64,000 bases of DNA from Cheilinus undulatus (Eukaryota > Chordata > Actinopteri > Labriformes > Labridae), in contig NC_054866.1 in assembly GCF_018320785.1 (NCBI RefSeq), positions 38,975,000 to 39,038,999 on the forward strand, given 5' to 3'. Position numbers and translations under genes: made by a program. How positions within the stretch are numbered: the stretch's first letter is position 1; each line of letters begins with the position of its first letter. Positions 11,961 through 24,700 of this stretch are shown here, piece by piece. The notes under the pieces were generated by a model, which searched no databases, was not told the origin of the DNA, and was given only the letters and a program-made list of their open reading frames with translations.

Positions 11961-12959
11961 CCATTTTTAAACACCCAAATCGCTGTTCTAGTACAGACAG
12001 AATAGAAAACGTTCCTGTGTAGACAGGGTTGAATGGCGACGGGAAACAGTTTTTCAAAATTATTTTTATATATTTATTTTTTATATTGATACAACTTTAT
12101 TGAACAGATTCCAATAGTTAATACAGCATTGGCACATGAAACAAAACGTATTTACTAGACACAAATAACCCCACATACAGGTAAAGAGAAGTTTAGATTA
12201 AATTACATAAGGTATGAGAAGTAAATTAAAATTTCAGAAACTAAACCATGGTTTCATATTGTTTTTTTTTTTAAGATTTTTTTTTCCCCTTAGAAATCAA
12301 TTTGATAGACTATATGTACAGTTCCCATTCATTTTTAAAACTGATTATGGAGGGTTTCTTGTCATTCTATTTGCATTCATGTTTAAGTTGTTTAACCAGT
12401 AAAAATAACTATTGTATTTATATAATGTATATACTATATATTCAACTGTATTATATACATATTATATATACAGTATGTATCTCTCTCTCTCTCTCTTTAT
12501 GTATATATAAAGTAGTTCTTTCCAATTACCTTGTTATATTTCCTATCGGTAATATGTGTCATCCAATTCCAGTTCTGAAAGATTGACTGAAACATTAAAG
12601 TACATCAATGTATTTTGTGTTAGATGCATTAAAGGAAGTGGAATGGCTTTACAAATGCAATGGCATTCTTTGTGAGAGCAATTAACATCATTCTTTTCCA
12701 ATAAATCAGTTAAACTAAAATAATTGACCACTTTCATCCATCAAATTAAGAACAAACAAAATGATTTTTGGTACCATTCTTGGTTTCAATAAGGTTTTCA
12801 TATTAAATGTAACTGTACGATTATTTAACAAGGCAGCATCATGTGGTGTAGCACTGAGAAACAAATGTGAACATAACAACAAATTGGTGCTTGTTCACAG
12901 GTTTTGCAGGTTGACAGGTTTTTACTGTATTTTCTACAGAACTTTCCTGATCATGCAGT
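11961..12959. other. AT-rich spacer with short microsatellites
   Basis: Holds an AT-rich low-complexity run (about 12413-12475) and a CT run (about 12480-12497). No gene recognised. Confidence 0.5.
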
Positions 12960-13328
12960 ATTTTTAACCTCTTGTCCCTGCTAAAATTACGGTATGTGAT
13001 TGCAATTTTTTTCACAGATTTTTACTGTGAATTTAAATGTACATGAGAGAAAAGTCTGTAATTTTAACAAAATACTACTGTAATATTTAGAGTAATTGCC
13101 CGTCTTGAAGATTACAGTATTTTTCCTTTATTTTCACAATCTTCTTTCGTTTAAACGGTACAATTTTGTAATTATTACGTACTTTAATTGTAAAAATTTA
13201 TGTTTCATACCGTTGCTTGATTTACAGCAATTCTGTGTATTTTATACAGTAATATATGTTTATTTGTTTTACGGTCTTTTACTGTTGCTATTTGACAGTC
13301 TTTTGCCGTATTTTCTACGGACATTTTT
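12960..13328. repeat. Second ACTGTAAA-type repeat block
   Basis: Same word set as 4165-4985 (TTTTACTGT, ACGGTA, TACAGTAAT), without the clear 120-bp units. It ends at TTTTTTACAGTG, where a Tc1 element is inserted, so the two blocks are probably copies of one family. Confidence 0.55.
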
Positions 13329-15150
13329 TACAGTGTAGAAAAAGTATGTGAACCCTTTGAGATTTCTTGGATTTCTGCATAAATTGGTCATCAAATGTGT
13401 TCCGATCTTCATCTAATTCACAACAATAGACAAACACAGTCTGCTTAAACTGATACTGCACAAAAAATTATATGTTTTTATTGAACAAAACATGTAAACA
13501 TTCACAGTGCAGGGTGGAAAAAGTATGTTAACCCCTAGGCTAATGACTTCTCCAAGAGCTATTTGGAGCCAGGAGTCAGCCAACCTGGAGTCCAGTCAAT
13601 GTGATGAGACTGGATGTGTTGGTTAAAGTTGTCCTGCCCTATAAAAAACACACACCAGTTTTGAATTTGCTGTTCTCAAGAAGCATTGCCCGATGTGAAC
13701 CATGCCTGGTACAAAAGAGCTCTCAAAAGACCTACAATCAAGAATTGTTGACTTGCATGAAGCTGGAAAGGGTTACAAAAGTATCTCTAAAAGCCTTGAT
13801 GTCCATGTGTCTGTAGTGTATTCTGAAAATTCTGTTTTATTTTGTGGGACTTCCAGAGTCTGGCTTCCGGTTGTCCCTTTCTTGTTGCTGGTAACTTATC
13901 ATGCTTCTCCCGAGGTTCACCATCCCCCACGGCACTGCGGAGAGTGAGCGCACCTGCAGGCAATCATCCAATCCAACTCTCCTTCAAGAAGAACCCTCAA
14001 GCTCACTGCAGTGCCAGAGTTTCGCTCCTTACTCCTCCTCAGTGCTCGGCCTTCCATGAGTATCGTGATTTTTGCAACATTTTCTTGTGATTACCTGTGG
14101 CCCAATCCTAACATGTCTCTCTCTTCCTTTTTCCAGTGCCTCACTCACCGCTCACCAGCAGCTCATTACCAGCACTCTCACCCACTAAGATTCCCCCCCT
14201 TTCCTGTGTTAAAAATAAACCTTTTAAAACCTTCCCGTCTCCGCAACTGGGTTCAATTCCACCTCACACACGACAGTGTCCACGGTAAGACAGACTGTCT
14301 ACAAATGGAAAAAGTTCAGCACTGTTGCTACTCTCCCTAGGTGTGGTCATCCTGTAAAGATGAGAGTGCAGAATGCTCAATGAGGTGAAGAAGAATCCTA
14401 GAGTGTCAGCTAAAGACTTACAGAAATCTCTGGCACATGCTAACATTTGTGTTGACAAATCTACAATAAGTAAAACATTAAACAAGAATGGAGTTCATGG
14501 GAGGACACCACGGAGGAAGCCATTGCTGTCATTGACGGAAAAATGAATTCCCAATTTTATCAAGACATTTTACAGGAAAACTTAAGACCAACTGTCCGCC
14601 AACTGAAGCTCAGCAGAGGATGGGTGATGCAACAGGACAACGGCCCAAAGCATAGAAGTAAATCAACAACAGAATGGCTTCAACAGAAGAAAATACACCT
14701 TCTGGAGTGGCCTAGTCAGAGTCCTGACCTCAACTCAATTGAAATGCTGTGGCATGACCTCAAGAGAGCGATGCACACCAGACAGCCGAATAATATTGCT
14801 GAACTGAAACAGTTTTGTAAAGAGAAATGGTCCAAAATTCCTCCTGACCGTTGTGCAGGTCTGATCTGCAACTACAGGAAACGTTTGGTTGAGGTTATTG
14901 CTGCCAAAGGAGGGTCAACCAGTCATTAGCCTAGGGGTTCACATACTTTTTCCACCCTGCACTGTGAATGTTTACGTGTTTTGTTCAATAAAAACATGAA
15001 AATATATAATTTTTTGTGCAGTATTAGTTTAAGCAGACTGTGTTTGTCTATTGTTGTGAATTAGATGAAGATTGGAGCATATTTGATGACCAATTTATGC
15101 AGAAATCCAAAAAATCTCAAAGGGTTCACATACTTTTTCTAGCGACTGTA
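13329..15150 (+). mobile_element. Tc1/mariner transposon with long inverted repeats, defective
   Basis: Flanked by TA. The ends are inverted repeats of about 210 bp (TAGAAAAAGTATGTGAACCC at both outer ends; GGGTTCACATACTTTTTCCA at the inner right end). The transposase starts at 13702 ([20 protein letters not shown], an N-terminal helix-turn-helix). The frame is split by a solo LTR at 13812-14275, continues ([15 protein letters not shown]), then jumps to the C-terminal half at 14543-14929, which holds QQDNGPKHRSKST (second catalytic Asp) and WPSQSPDLNSIEMLWHDLKR (third acidic residue). The segment with the first catalytic Asp is deleted, so it cannot encode an active enzyme. Confidence 0.92.
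13812..14275 (+). mobile_element. Solo LTR inserted in the Tc1 transposase
   Basis: 464 bp starting TGTAGTGTATTCTG and ending CTCACACACGACA (TG...CA ends), flanked on both sides by the 5-bp duplication GTGTC (13807-13811 and 14276-14280). A polyadenylation-type AATAAA lies near 14212. Without the insert the Tc1 sequence reads on. No internal retroelement sequence is left, so it is a fossil from recombination between two LTRs. Family (Ty3-like or ERV-like) not determined. Younger than the Tc1 copy. Confidence 0.85.
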
Positions 15151-15730
15151 TTTGAGATCCAGCACCAAGGGTTAGGCTTAAGTGCGAAAAAGACTGACAA
15201 ACTTTAAATGACTGGAGCACCAAGCTGCAAATCAATAGAACTGACTAAAGTCTAATTCTGTTTTGAAATGTGACTTTTGGCAATAGTTCATGCATTCCTC
15301 CAGGACGGTAAACTTGTGATTGCTCTTCACTTCATAAAATGTCTCATTGCTCAAAACTTCCTCTGCTGCATGTCTGCTATATGTCACATCCCTTTAAGAA
15401 TACATTGTACTGTATAATAAAAAAAAGGAGGGATAGTTTAAGTATCTGTTCAGCTCCCTGACTCATACGAGTTTCTTTCACTGACATCACTATTGCATGC
15501 CACAGTTGGGGAAGACAACATTATACATAAACACACATACTGTACCATAAAGACACAGTTTAAGCATTTTATCTAGGTATGATTACTAAATGATAAATCA
15601 CTGAACTAGAGTCACTGTTAGGTTTTGGATAATGGTAAAGTATTTTGAGAAAAAGCATTTTGACTCTGCTGGGTTTCCATCACTGGCCGCTTCAATAAAA
15701 ATGCCAACAGATGTCGGCCATAATAAGATA

Positions 15731-18700
15731 CTAAAAGGCACTTTCCACAGGTTCAATCAGGATGTCTCCAATCTGGGAAATAAAAAAGAAAATTTTTTTT
15801 TATGATGAGAAAAACAATGGTTACTTTTAAAATCAAAAGCTCAAATATTAAAAAAACATGGCACATCGATTTAGAATAAGGCTGCAACCTCAAGGCCTGA
15901 GGGCCAAATCTGCCCTACAGTTAAACCCTCCCCACAAGATCATAGCATATTTCCATCATAACTGGCCCACCAGTATCAGGTCTGCAGACTTCCTCTAGCA
16001 TAGTGTGTAAACTTAACCATGATGACTTAAATATCCTTGTTAGGTGATAAAATTCAGAAAAATTAAAGAGTACAAACAGTTAGATAAAAAAAAAAGTCAG
16101 GATTGTGAGAAAATAAATTAATTTGTTTTCATTTCTTATTTTCAATTTTGCATCTTAAAATTATGACTCCAAATTATTACTTTTTATTTCATACTTTGAC
16201 TTTTTTAATGCTGTTTTGACTTTTTGTATCATATTTTGACATTTTAGATTCAGTTTTAAATTAAAGTTAAATTTTGACCTTTTAAACACATTATCTTGAT
16301 TTATTTTCATATTTTTTACCTTTCTAACTCCTAACTTTTGCTTTTCTCAATCACATTTTTTGAAATTTGAGACTCCCAATTTAAAATTTTAACTCATATT
16401 TTGACTTTTAAATTAACGTTTTCAAATTTTATGTCATACTTTGACCTTTTAAACTCTTGATTTTGATATTCTTTCTCATATATTTGCCTTTCAAAAACAT
16501 TTATGAATTTCAAATTCATATTTTGGCCTTTTAACTCAGAAAGTGATCCTGTAAATTGTTTACATTTTAAAATGTGACTTCTTAATTTAAAAAAATAATT
16601 CATTGTAAGTGCCAAGTTTTTTCATATTACTGGTAAAAAGGAGGTTGACAGTTTATGGTTGAAATGTTGACCCTGTTAAACTCTCAGGTTAGACCTTAAT
16701 CTAGAATCTGGCTCACAGTGTTTTCGAGTTTGACACCCCTGCTTTAGAAGAATCACATTTAACATATCTCAGAGACAAATTACACACCTGCACATGTGGA
16801 GGGGCACTCAGGATGTAAGTGACTGCATTTGCAATATCAATGCCTTCCAATGCCTGTAATAGAAGTTAACAGTGATTTAATATGTTGATTTTTGACAATA
16901 CTGTAGGAATGAAGGGTTAATAATATTTACCTTCACATTAGCAACAAGAGCAGCAACCTTTTCAGCATCCCCATCATATAAGCGATTGATAAATTCAGAC
17001 TCCACCAAACCAGGAGAGATACACTGCAAAAGAAAAGGATCACGTAAATAACGGTGTTATTATTTGTCTGATATGACAGAAAAATGTTTTAACAGAGCTG
17101 ATAAAGGGATGAGAATAATTCAGGTTCTGCTTGTTTTCAAACTTTTCTACTGTTCTGTGCAGCAGTGCTGAATGTGAGGAGTTAAGTGTTTTCTAGATGG
17201 AGATAAACAGCGCTGAAGTCTTACGGCGGCTCTGATCTGAGTCTTGGCCCCACGCAGCTCCCGTCTCAAACCCTCGGTCAGGGCTGTCACTGCAAACTTG
17301 GTGGCGGTGTAGAAATGTCCATCAGCAAAATTATACACTTGATGTCCACACACACTAAAACAGAAGAATATCAACCTTTATTTAAACTCGAGAAGTCAAT
17401 GAGGGGCACCCTCATTTACAATGATCTGGAGTCAATTACAGAGGAAATTCAGAGAACACAAAACAATAGAATAGAGGAGAAACTGACAAAAGGGCATTAA
17501 AGTCATGAGATTGGTTATAATGAAAATGACAGTAAAGGTCACACTTACATAAAACAGTTACAGACACAAGGTTGGAGGTTTAAAATAACATTTCTAAAAA
17601 GCCCAAAAGGTAAAAGCTCAGTAATCTTGAGCAGCTCCTGCAGCATGAGTCAGGAGCAGAATAGGAAAAAGTCAGTCTTTCCCAGTTCAGACCGGACTCA
17701 TGGAACATGCAAAAGCAGCTGGCCAGAGGAGCGTGTGTAACATTGATTGTTAACTCATTGAGTGCCATTGACGTATATATATATATGTATAGGGCTGACA
17801 CTCAATGAGTTAAAAGAGAGATGGAGAAGCTCAGTGAGGTAAGTCGGTAACTTTTCTAAAAGGGCTTTATAAATAAAAAGGTGCCAGTGAAAATTTTGTC
17901 TCATCTGTAGAGAAGACCAGCCAAACTTACTATAGAAAATGCAATGACGTGTGTTAAAAGGATCACCGGTGATAAATCTTAATGCAGAGTGATAAACAGA
18001 GTCAAGCTGTTTGAGGGTTGTAGGGGCTGCATGTCTGTAAATATCATCATCATAGTCAACGACTGACAAAGAAAAACAGCCTCTACTACCCTCTTCCTAA
18101 AAAACATAAGGAAGTTTAATTTATTCCTGTATAAAACCCAATTTGTTTTGTTGAAGTCGGCCAACAAAATCATTGATATGACAATTTAAAGTCATTTTAT
18201 CATCAATCCAAACACCCAAGTATTTGTAAGAGTTTACTCTTTCAATCATTACTCCATTTCTCGCTACAAGAAGAGCATTAGATTTGTTTTTCTGCATTAA
18301 GGACCAAGTTAAGATCACTGAAATTGTCTGGTAATATGTTAAATGACTGCAGCATATTACAAGCAGACAGTACATTTTCTGCAAAACAATACAGAACTGT
18401 ATCATCTGCATACAGATGAGCATGACAGTTAAAAAGAGAATTGACAACATTATTAATATAAATAGTAAATAGAACAGGACCTAAGATGGAACCTTGTGGA
18501 ACACCTTTAGTAACACTTAGAAAATCAGAAAAGTGGTTACCTAATTTAACAGATTGTTGTCTGTCTGATAAATAGCTCCTGAACCAATTAAAAGCATTGT
18601 TGTCAAACCCAATATTTTGTAGCCTCTGCAGCAGCAGGCAATGGTCAGTGGTATCAAAAACTTTAGACAAATCAACATAAATTGCTACACAGTGTTGCTC

Positions 18701-21700
18701 TTTATCCGTAGCTGATGTACTGTCATTCACAACTTTAGTGACAGCAGTAATGGTACTGTGCCCTGGTCTAAAACCAGACTGGTAAGGGCTCAGGGTATTA
18801 GCTCTTGATAAAAAGTTTTTTAATTGATTATTTATTAATGATTCAAGGATCTTGGCTAAACAAGGCAGTTTTGAAATTGGTCTGTAGTATTTCATGTGAC
18901 TGAGGAGTTAAAAAAGCTTGTGATTTGATCTGAGATGAGCGGAGCGGACAGCTTGAGAAAGAAAGGATCCAGATGATCTTCCCGAGTAGATTTTTCAGAG
19001 TCAATAGCAAGCAGAGCATCTCTAACCATGCTGAAGGAGACTGATGTATGGTAAACAGTGGAGACGATGGGGAACACAATAAGCTGTTATCAGAGCGATT
19101 TTTTGGATTATTCTGGTAAAGGTGACCAGTGGCAACAAAGTGTTCATTTAAGGCCAGACTAATCTGTTTGTGGTCAGATATTACATGATCATTGACCAGA
19201 ATTTGATTGGGGATGGAGGAATTGTTATCTTTATTTGAATTAATCACTTCCCAGAATTTTGCAGGATCAGAGTAAGAGTTAGAAACTAGGTAAACAAAAT
19301 ATTCTGATTTGGCTTTCCTCAACATTGTTGTACATCTATTTCTCAGCTGTCTGAATGACAACCAATGTGAATGATCCCCAGATGACCTGGTTAAGACCCA
19401 AGCATTGTTCCTTTCTATCAATAAATCTGACAGATCACTGGTAAACCAGGGGTTTGATCGATTTTTTACCCTTTGTTTTTTAAATGGCGCATGTTTGTTT
19501 ACAACAGCAAGAAAAGTTTTAGTAAAGTAATCTAAGGCCAACTCAGTGTCTGGAATAGGAGCTGTAATGTAAATATCACTATGAAACAAATCATTCACAA
19601 ATGCTTGTTCATTAAAGTTTTATATATATTTTTCCAAAATACTTTTGTGATCCTAATACAGGTAACAGGACAGCGGTCACTCACTCCAAGGTCAAAAACA
19701 CCCGTGGAGATTATATTATCACCTCTGTTAGAGAGGACAAGGTCTATTAATGTGGACTTCTCAGGATGTTTTAGATTCGGCGTTTTTGGCTCAGAGATCA
19801 TTTGAGAAAGACCGAGACTGCAACACGTCTTTAAAGTTGTTTGAGGAGTCAGAGAGCCAATCAGAAAAGCTGGCCAGAAAAGGCATTTACCTACAGAAAT
19901 GAGAGCTAACGCCACTGCTATTAGGCTGATCGTCCCAATGAGGTTCAATGGGCAAGCATTTCTTTAAATACAAATCATAACCTTTAGTGATGGTTATTTT
20001 TTAACTTCTGTGTAAGTATTAAATCAGCAGGAAAGAAAGCTGAATATTCAAACATATTTCACAGTAAGTGAGTAAAACTGTACCTGTTGATGTTGATGAT
20101 TTGCCCATCATCAACATTTCTTTCTTTCATTGACTGGTAGGCTTCACGTGTGCAAATCGACAACGCAAGAACATTCACCTGCAAGATTACAAAGTAAGAA
20201 AATACATCAGAAAGCATTAGTTAAAGTTACGGTATGGAGTCTGAGGGTGAGAAACTGTTTAAACAGTTTGCAATAGAATCTAATGAAAGTTGTCATTATT
20301 TTGGTAATTTTTCAAATATTTATGAAATTTTCTCTCAGTAATTCTTCATGTTTGGTCAATGTGGAGATATCCATTTATTGGATGATTAACTGCTAATCTT
20401 CTATAATGCATCATGTTTTGCACATAAAAATCGTACTAATCAAGCCAAGATTTGACATTTTATACAATAATTACCAAGGTTGGATTCTCTCTTGTTGTCC
20501 TAGGGTCAGAAATGACCCGCCCCAGCCTTTGTTTTGGCTCTACTATCTTCACTTATTCTCATTTAATGTTTCTGTTACACGATGGAGGGGGGTACAATGG
20601 GTAAAATGAGAGAAGACTCATGTTTATGGCATCATTTCTCTTTTTTCTCTCAGTTACTAAGAATGCATTATATCACCATATTCACAAAAATCTTCATTGT
20701 TCCCTTCAGTAAAATTATTTCAAATGTTCCTTGTTGTTCAAACTAAAGGTAACTCTGCCCTAAATATGAAAGAAGGCATTGCTTTGATGTAACTTGAACC
20801 TGGAGCCACTGTAGTAGTTTTACAGTCCTGAGCTGTAACTCATCATAAACTGAAGTTTAATTGATCATAAACAATGTCATAAATGCCCAGGCATGATATC
20901 AAATGTTGCCTTGATATGTTTAAATGTGGGACAGGGTGTTCAGCACCACTGTGGTCAAAATGTCTCAAATAGACCCTCTTACATCCAGCATGTTCTTCCA
21001 GCCGCTTGTTTTGCCGCTCAACAGCGGTTCTGGACGACCCAGGCCAGCGTTGTTGATGCACACGTCCACACCTTTGTGCTGAGCTTTGATGGCAGAAAAC
21101 ATGGACAGAATCTCCTCCTCTTTGCTCAGGTCACACTTGTAGGGCACAAAAATGCCGCTGTGGCCAGCACTTTTACACTCAGCAGCCACTTTCTAAAATC
21201 AGGACAAAAAAGACACATTAAATAAAAATCTGCTTTATCATCAACTCAAGCTTGAGGAGGTTTTATTTCAGTTACTTCAACGTATGTTATAATTTATCAG
21301 TCATTAGCTAAATCTGCCTTTCTCTCCATTGGAGAGGAATGTTGTCCCATTCTTTCTTCTATCTTAATGCGCAGGGTAGCTGGAACTGTAGCCTAGGGTT
21401 TCTATCTCCATGGGGGCCTCACACCTGAGAGATGTAAAGTGTGGCCATCACATAATGCAACCCCCGACATACTGATGACAGAGCCTGATATTGACAGCAG
21501 CCGAATACGGGTGAATTTCAGCCACAGAGGGTACTTCAGTGACCCTCTTTGGTGAGTTAAATTTATCAGCATCACAAACTCCACCTCCCTCGAGCTGTGC
21601 TTGGCTCGTAGTGCCAGTGTGTGAATTAAAGGCTTGTTTAAATGACTGTCATGCAGCCGAGTCTATCCGTGCGTCTCTTGTGTGTCTTTGCGCAGACACT

Positions 21701-24700
21701 TTTGGCCTCATGTCGTTCAAGCAGCGCTAACGCCGCTCACAGACAGACAAACACAAGCTAACGTGTCGGTGATGTGGACCTGAGGCTTCTTAAGTTCCAC
21801 TTCTAAATTTTATCATGATGATACACCCTTATGTATCATCAGTAACATCAGAATATGAGCTCATTTTCAAAACCTTTGATATGTGCCACGTTGCAGGACA
21901 TATTACAGATTTACTGTATATTGATAATTGACCAATGAAGAACATCAAAAAATCTTTATCACCTAAAAACTGATCAGCAGGGCAGTGAGAAACAAGCAGA
22001 CAGGAGCCAGGAATAGAAAACTTCAGGAATAGAGGGAATAGAGTTAAATAGACTTCAGCTGAAGAGAGTAAAGCTGTAAATGTCTGTTTCTGGACCTCAT
22101 TAATTTTGAAACCCTGGCTACGGCCCTGATTTAGGCATGCAGACATGCTCAAGATGTTGAGAAAGACCCTGTAACTGAGCTCATAAACTTTAAACTTCCA
22201 TAAAAAGCCTATGTTGGTTTAATGCGCCTTTGATCACAAAAACAGTGAAAACTGGTCAGGGATATTGTAGCGCGCAACTTCTTTTTCTTCTGCGCAGAGA
22301 GGTGGAGAGAAGTGCGCAATAAAACTCAGAGGTGTATTCAGATTACTTCCTGCGTGCAGTTTCAAAATAAAAGCTGTCCGGTGTGTTAATATGTGTTTAA
22401 CATGCTGTTTGAGGCTTCTTCTGTTTTTTTCTCTCTGAAATTTTTACCGAGGTCTTGACCTCAGTGACCTCACAGCTGGCTACGGCCATGGCCTAAATGC
22501 ATCTGTGGCAAACCCTGAGACTGGCTGATACATGAAGACTGTAACAGACATACCAAAGAACAAACACTGAAAACAAACGAGTTAAACGAGTTGGGTTCGG
22601 ATTTGGTTATAAAGCAAATGCAAAAAACAAACAAAGAGGCCACCTGTATCCTGTCATCCTTACATAACAGCCTTGCGCAACATTTTGTACTTCCATTGAG
22701 TATAGTTTTCAGTTGGTTTTTACTTATGTAAAAAGATGTAAAACAAAACCAGCTTGATGATTAACTGAAGCTCTGTAGGTTTTATTATCAATAACTTGAG
22801 TATATTCTCAAATCTTTGTCATTCAATAAATATGCCCAACAACTATTTAAAGAGTAAATTTAAATAGTTTTAAGGATTAAAGAGCTATTTAAAAGATAAA
22901 CACAATGTGGTAACAACAAGGCTGTGCAAAAGGGGGGATAAAGGGGAGAACTTTGTGGGGCCAAGCCAGATGGGGGGACCACAGAGGTGAACAATATCAT
23001 GGTCCATTATAAAGTTAGTCTGTGATTATCATATTTTATTTTTGATCTAAATAATAACCACCCTTATCAAAGAAATAAAAAATACATTTTATTTATTCAT
23101 GCCATAGCACAAGTTTTTAAAATGTAAACCCCTTGGCACATTGAACTAAACCATTTGGAAAGTAATGTCAGTTCTCAAAGCTAAGCCATGATCTACATAA
23201 ACGTCAGGGCACCAGAGAACAAAGGAGGAGGAACTGGAATAACTTGAAGTGAAAATAATGAAGTAATTGCTAAAAGGAAAAGAAGGTGAAAATTGGTGTA
23301 AAAAAGGGTTAAAACTGACAAAAAATGGCTGGAAAAGAGTGGTGAAAAGTGGTTACAGAGTGGCAAAATGAGGTAAAAGTGGCAAAACGAAGAAAACAAT
23401 GGCTAAAAGCTGCAAAAATGGGTTAAGAAATGGGGAAAAATGGACACAAGCCATGATGAAAAGGGGTTCAAAAGTGGCATGAATAAGTAATTTGAATTTG
23501 CTTGTACTAGAATCAAGAAAGGAGCCCATTTCTTGTTTTAACACTCTTTGTGATCAAGCCAATGATCATGAGAAAAATTAACAAGAAAATCAATTGTTCC
23601 TTTATTGATTTAGCAGCTTGCATAAGACTGACACAGCAGAAAGTATTCCTCTAATATATATATATGTCTGTCTTCAAATGAAAAAATGGCAACTTTGTTT
23701 GCATAACCTACTTTCACCTTAATTCAGCATACACATTTATATGGGAGCTTAAATGTTTATCAGCTTAGTTAGAGGCTCCTTCTCTGCATGTGCCTCATAT
23801 AGCCTTTTCTTGACCATGACTACACGCCTAAATGTAACGGTTGCAAACCTTGTGATTGGTTGATAAGATATCTGCATTAATGAACAGGTATACCAGATAA
23901 AGTGGTGGATAAGAACCAACGTGAACCTTTTTGCACAACCAGACACATTTTTTAATGGGGATCATAAAATCTGACTTAAGTACTCCTCAACAAACTTCAC
24001 TATAAATCTCATTAGATGATATAGAAATGGTAAAAAAAAAAATGCATTATTACGATTGTGATTTAATATGCAGTTTTTTGAGTTCCCCATCTTCTATATT
24101 TCTATACAAGCAATTATTAATTCTATACTATCATAAACACAATATTTGGTAAATTTCACTAAGGCTGAAGATGAAAAAAATGCATTATAGCTATTTATTA
24201 TTTTGACTCATTGCAATTTCCATATGAATTGTTGCACTGAAGGAAAGGATAATTTCGTGTCTTTTTCATTTTTAATACGAAAAACATAATCACACTTAAA
24301 TGTTTGCATGTTGGGTGGAGTATATCATCTCTGCTTCAAAAATGTTTGAACTGGCATGTTGAAACATTTAAGATAAAAGACATGTCGCACAACTGTGATT
24401 TGACAATTACAATAGACTATATTGTGATTTAATCTAAATTTCGATTGCTTGTTCAACCCTCGTAGTCAGTGCACACAGATATCTCTGCTGGTGCCTCGTG
24501 CTGCTTTCTGCATTTGACCTCATGTCAACTGGTTCCCCCTAACCCCCAGTGAGAAGCACGTTTGAAGTTAACAAACCTGAAGTTTTTCCAGGTCCCTGGC
24601 ACAGCCCACCACTTTCATGCCCTGCCGGACCAGCTCCTTGGCTATGACAGAACCAATCCCCACCGAGGCTCCGGTCACAAGCACCACTCTGCCCCTCCAG

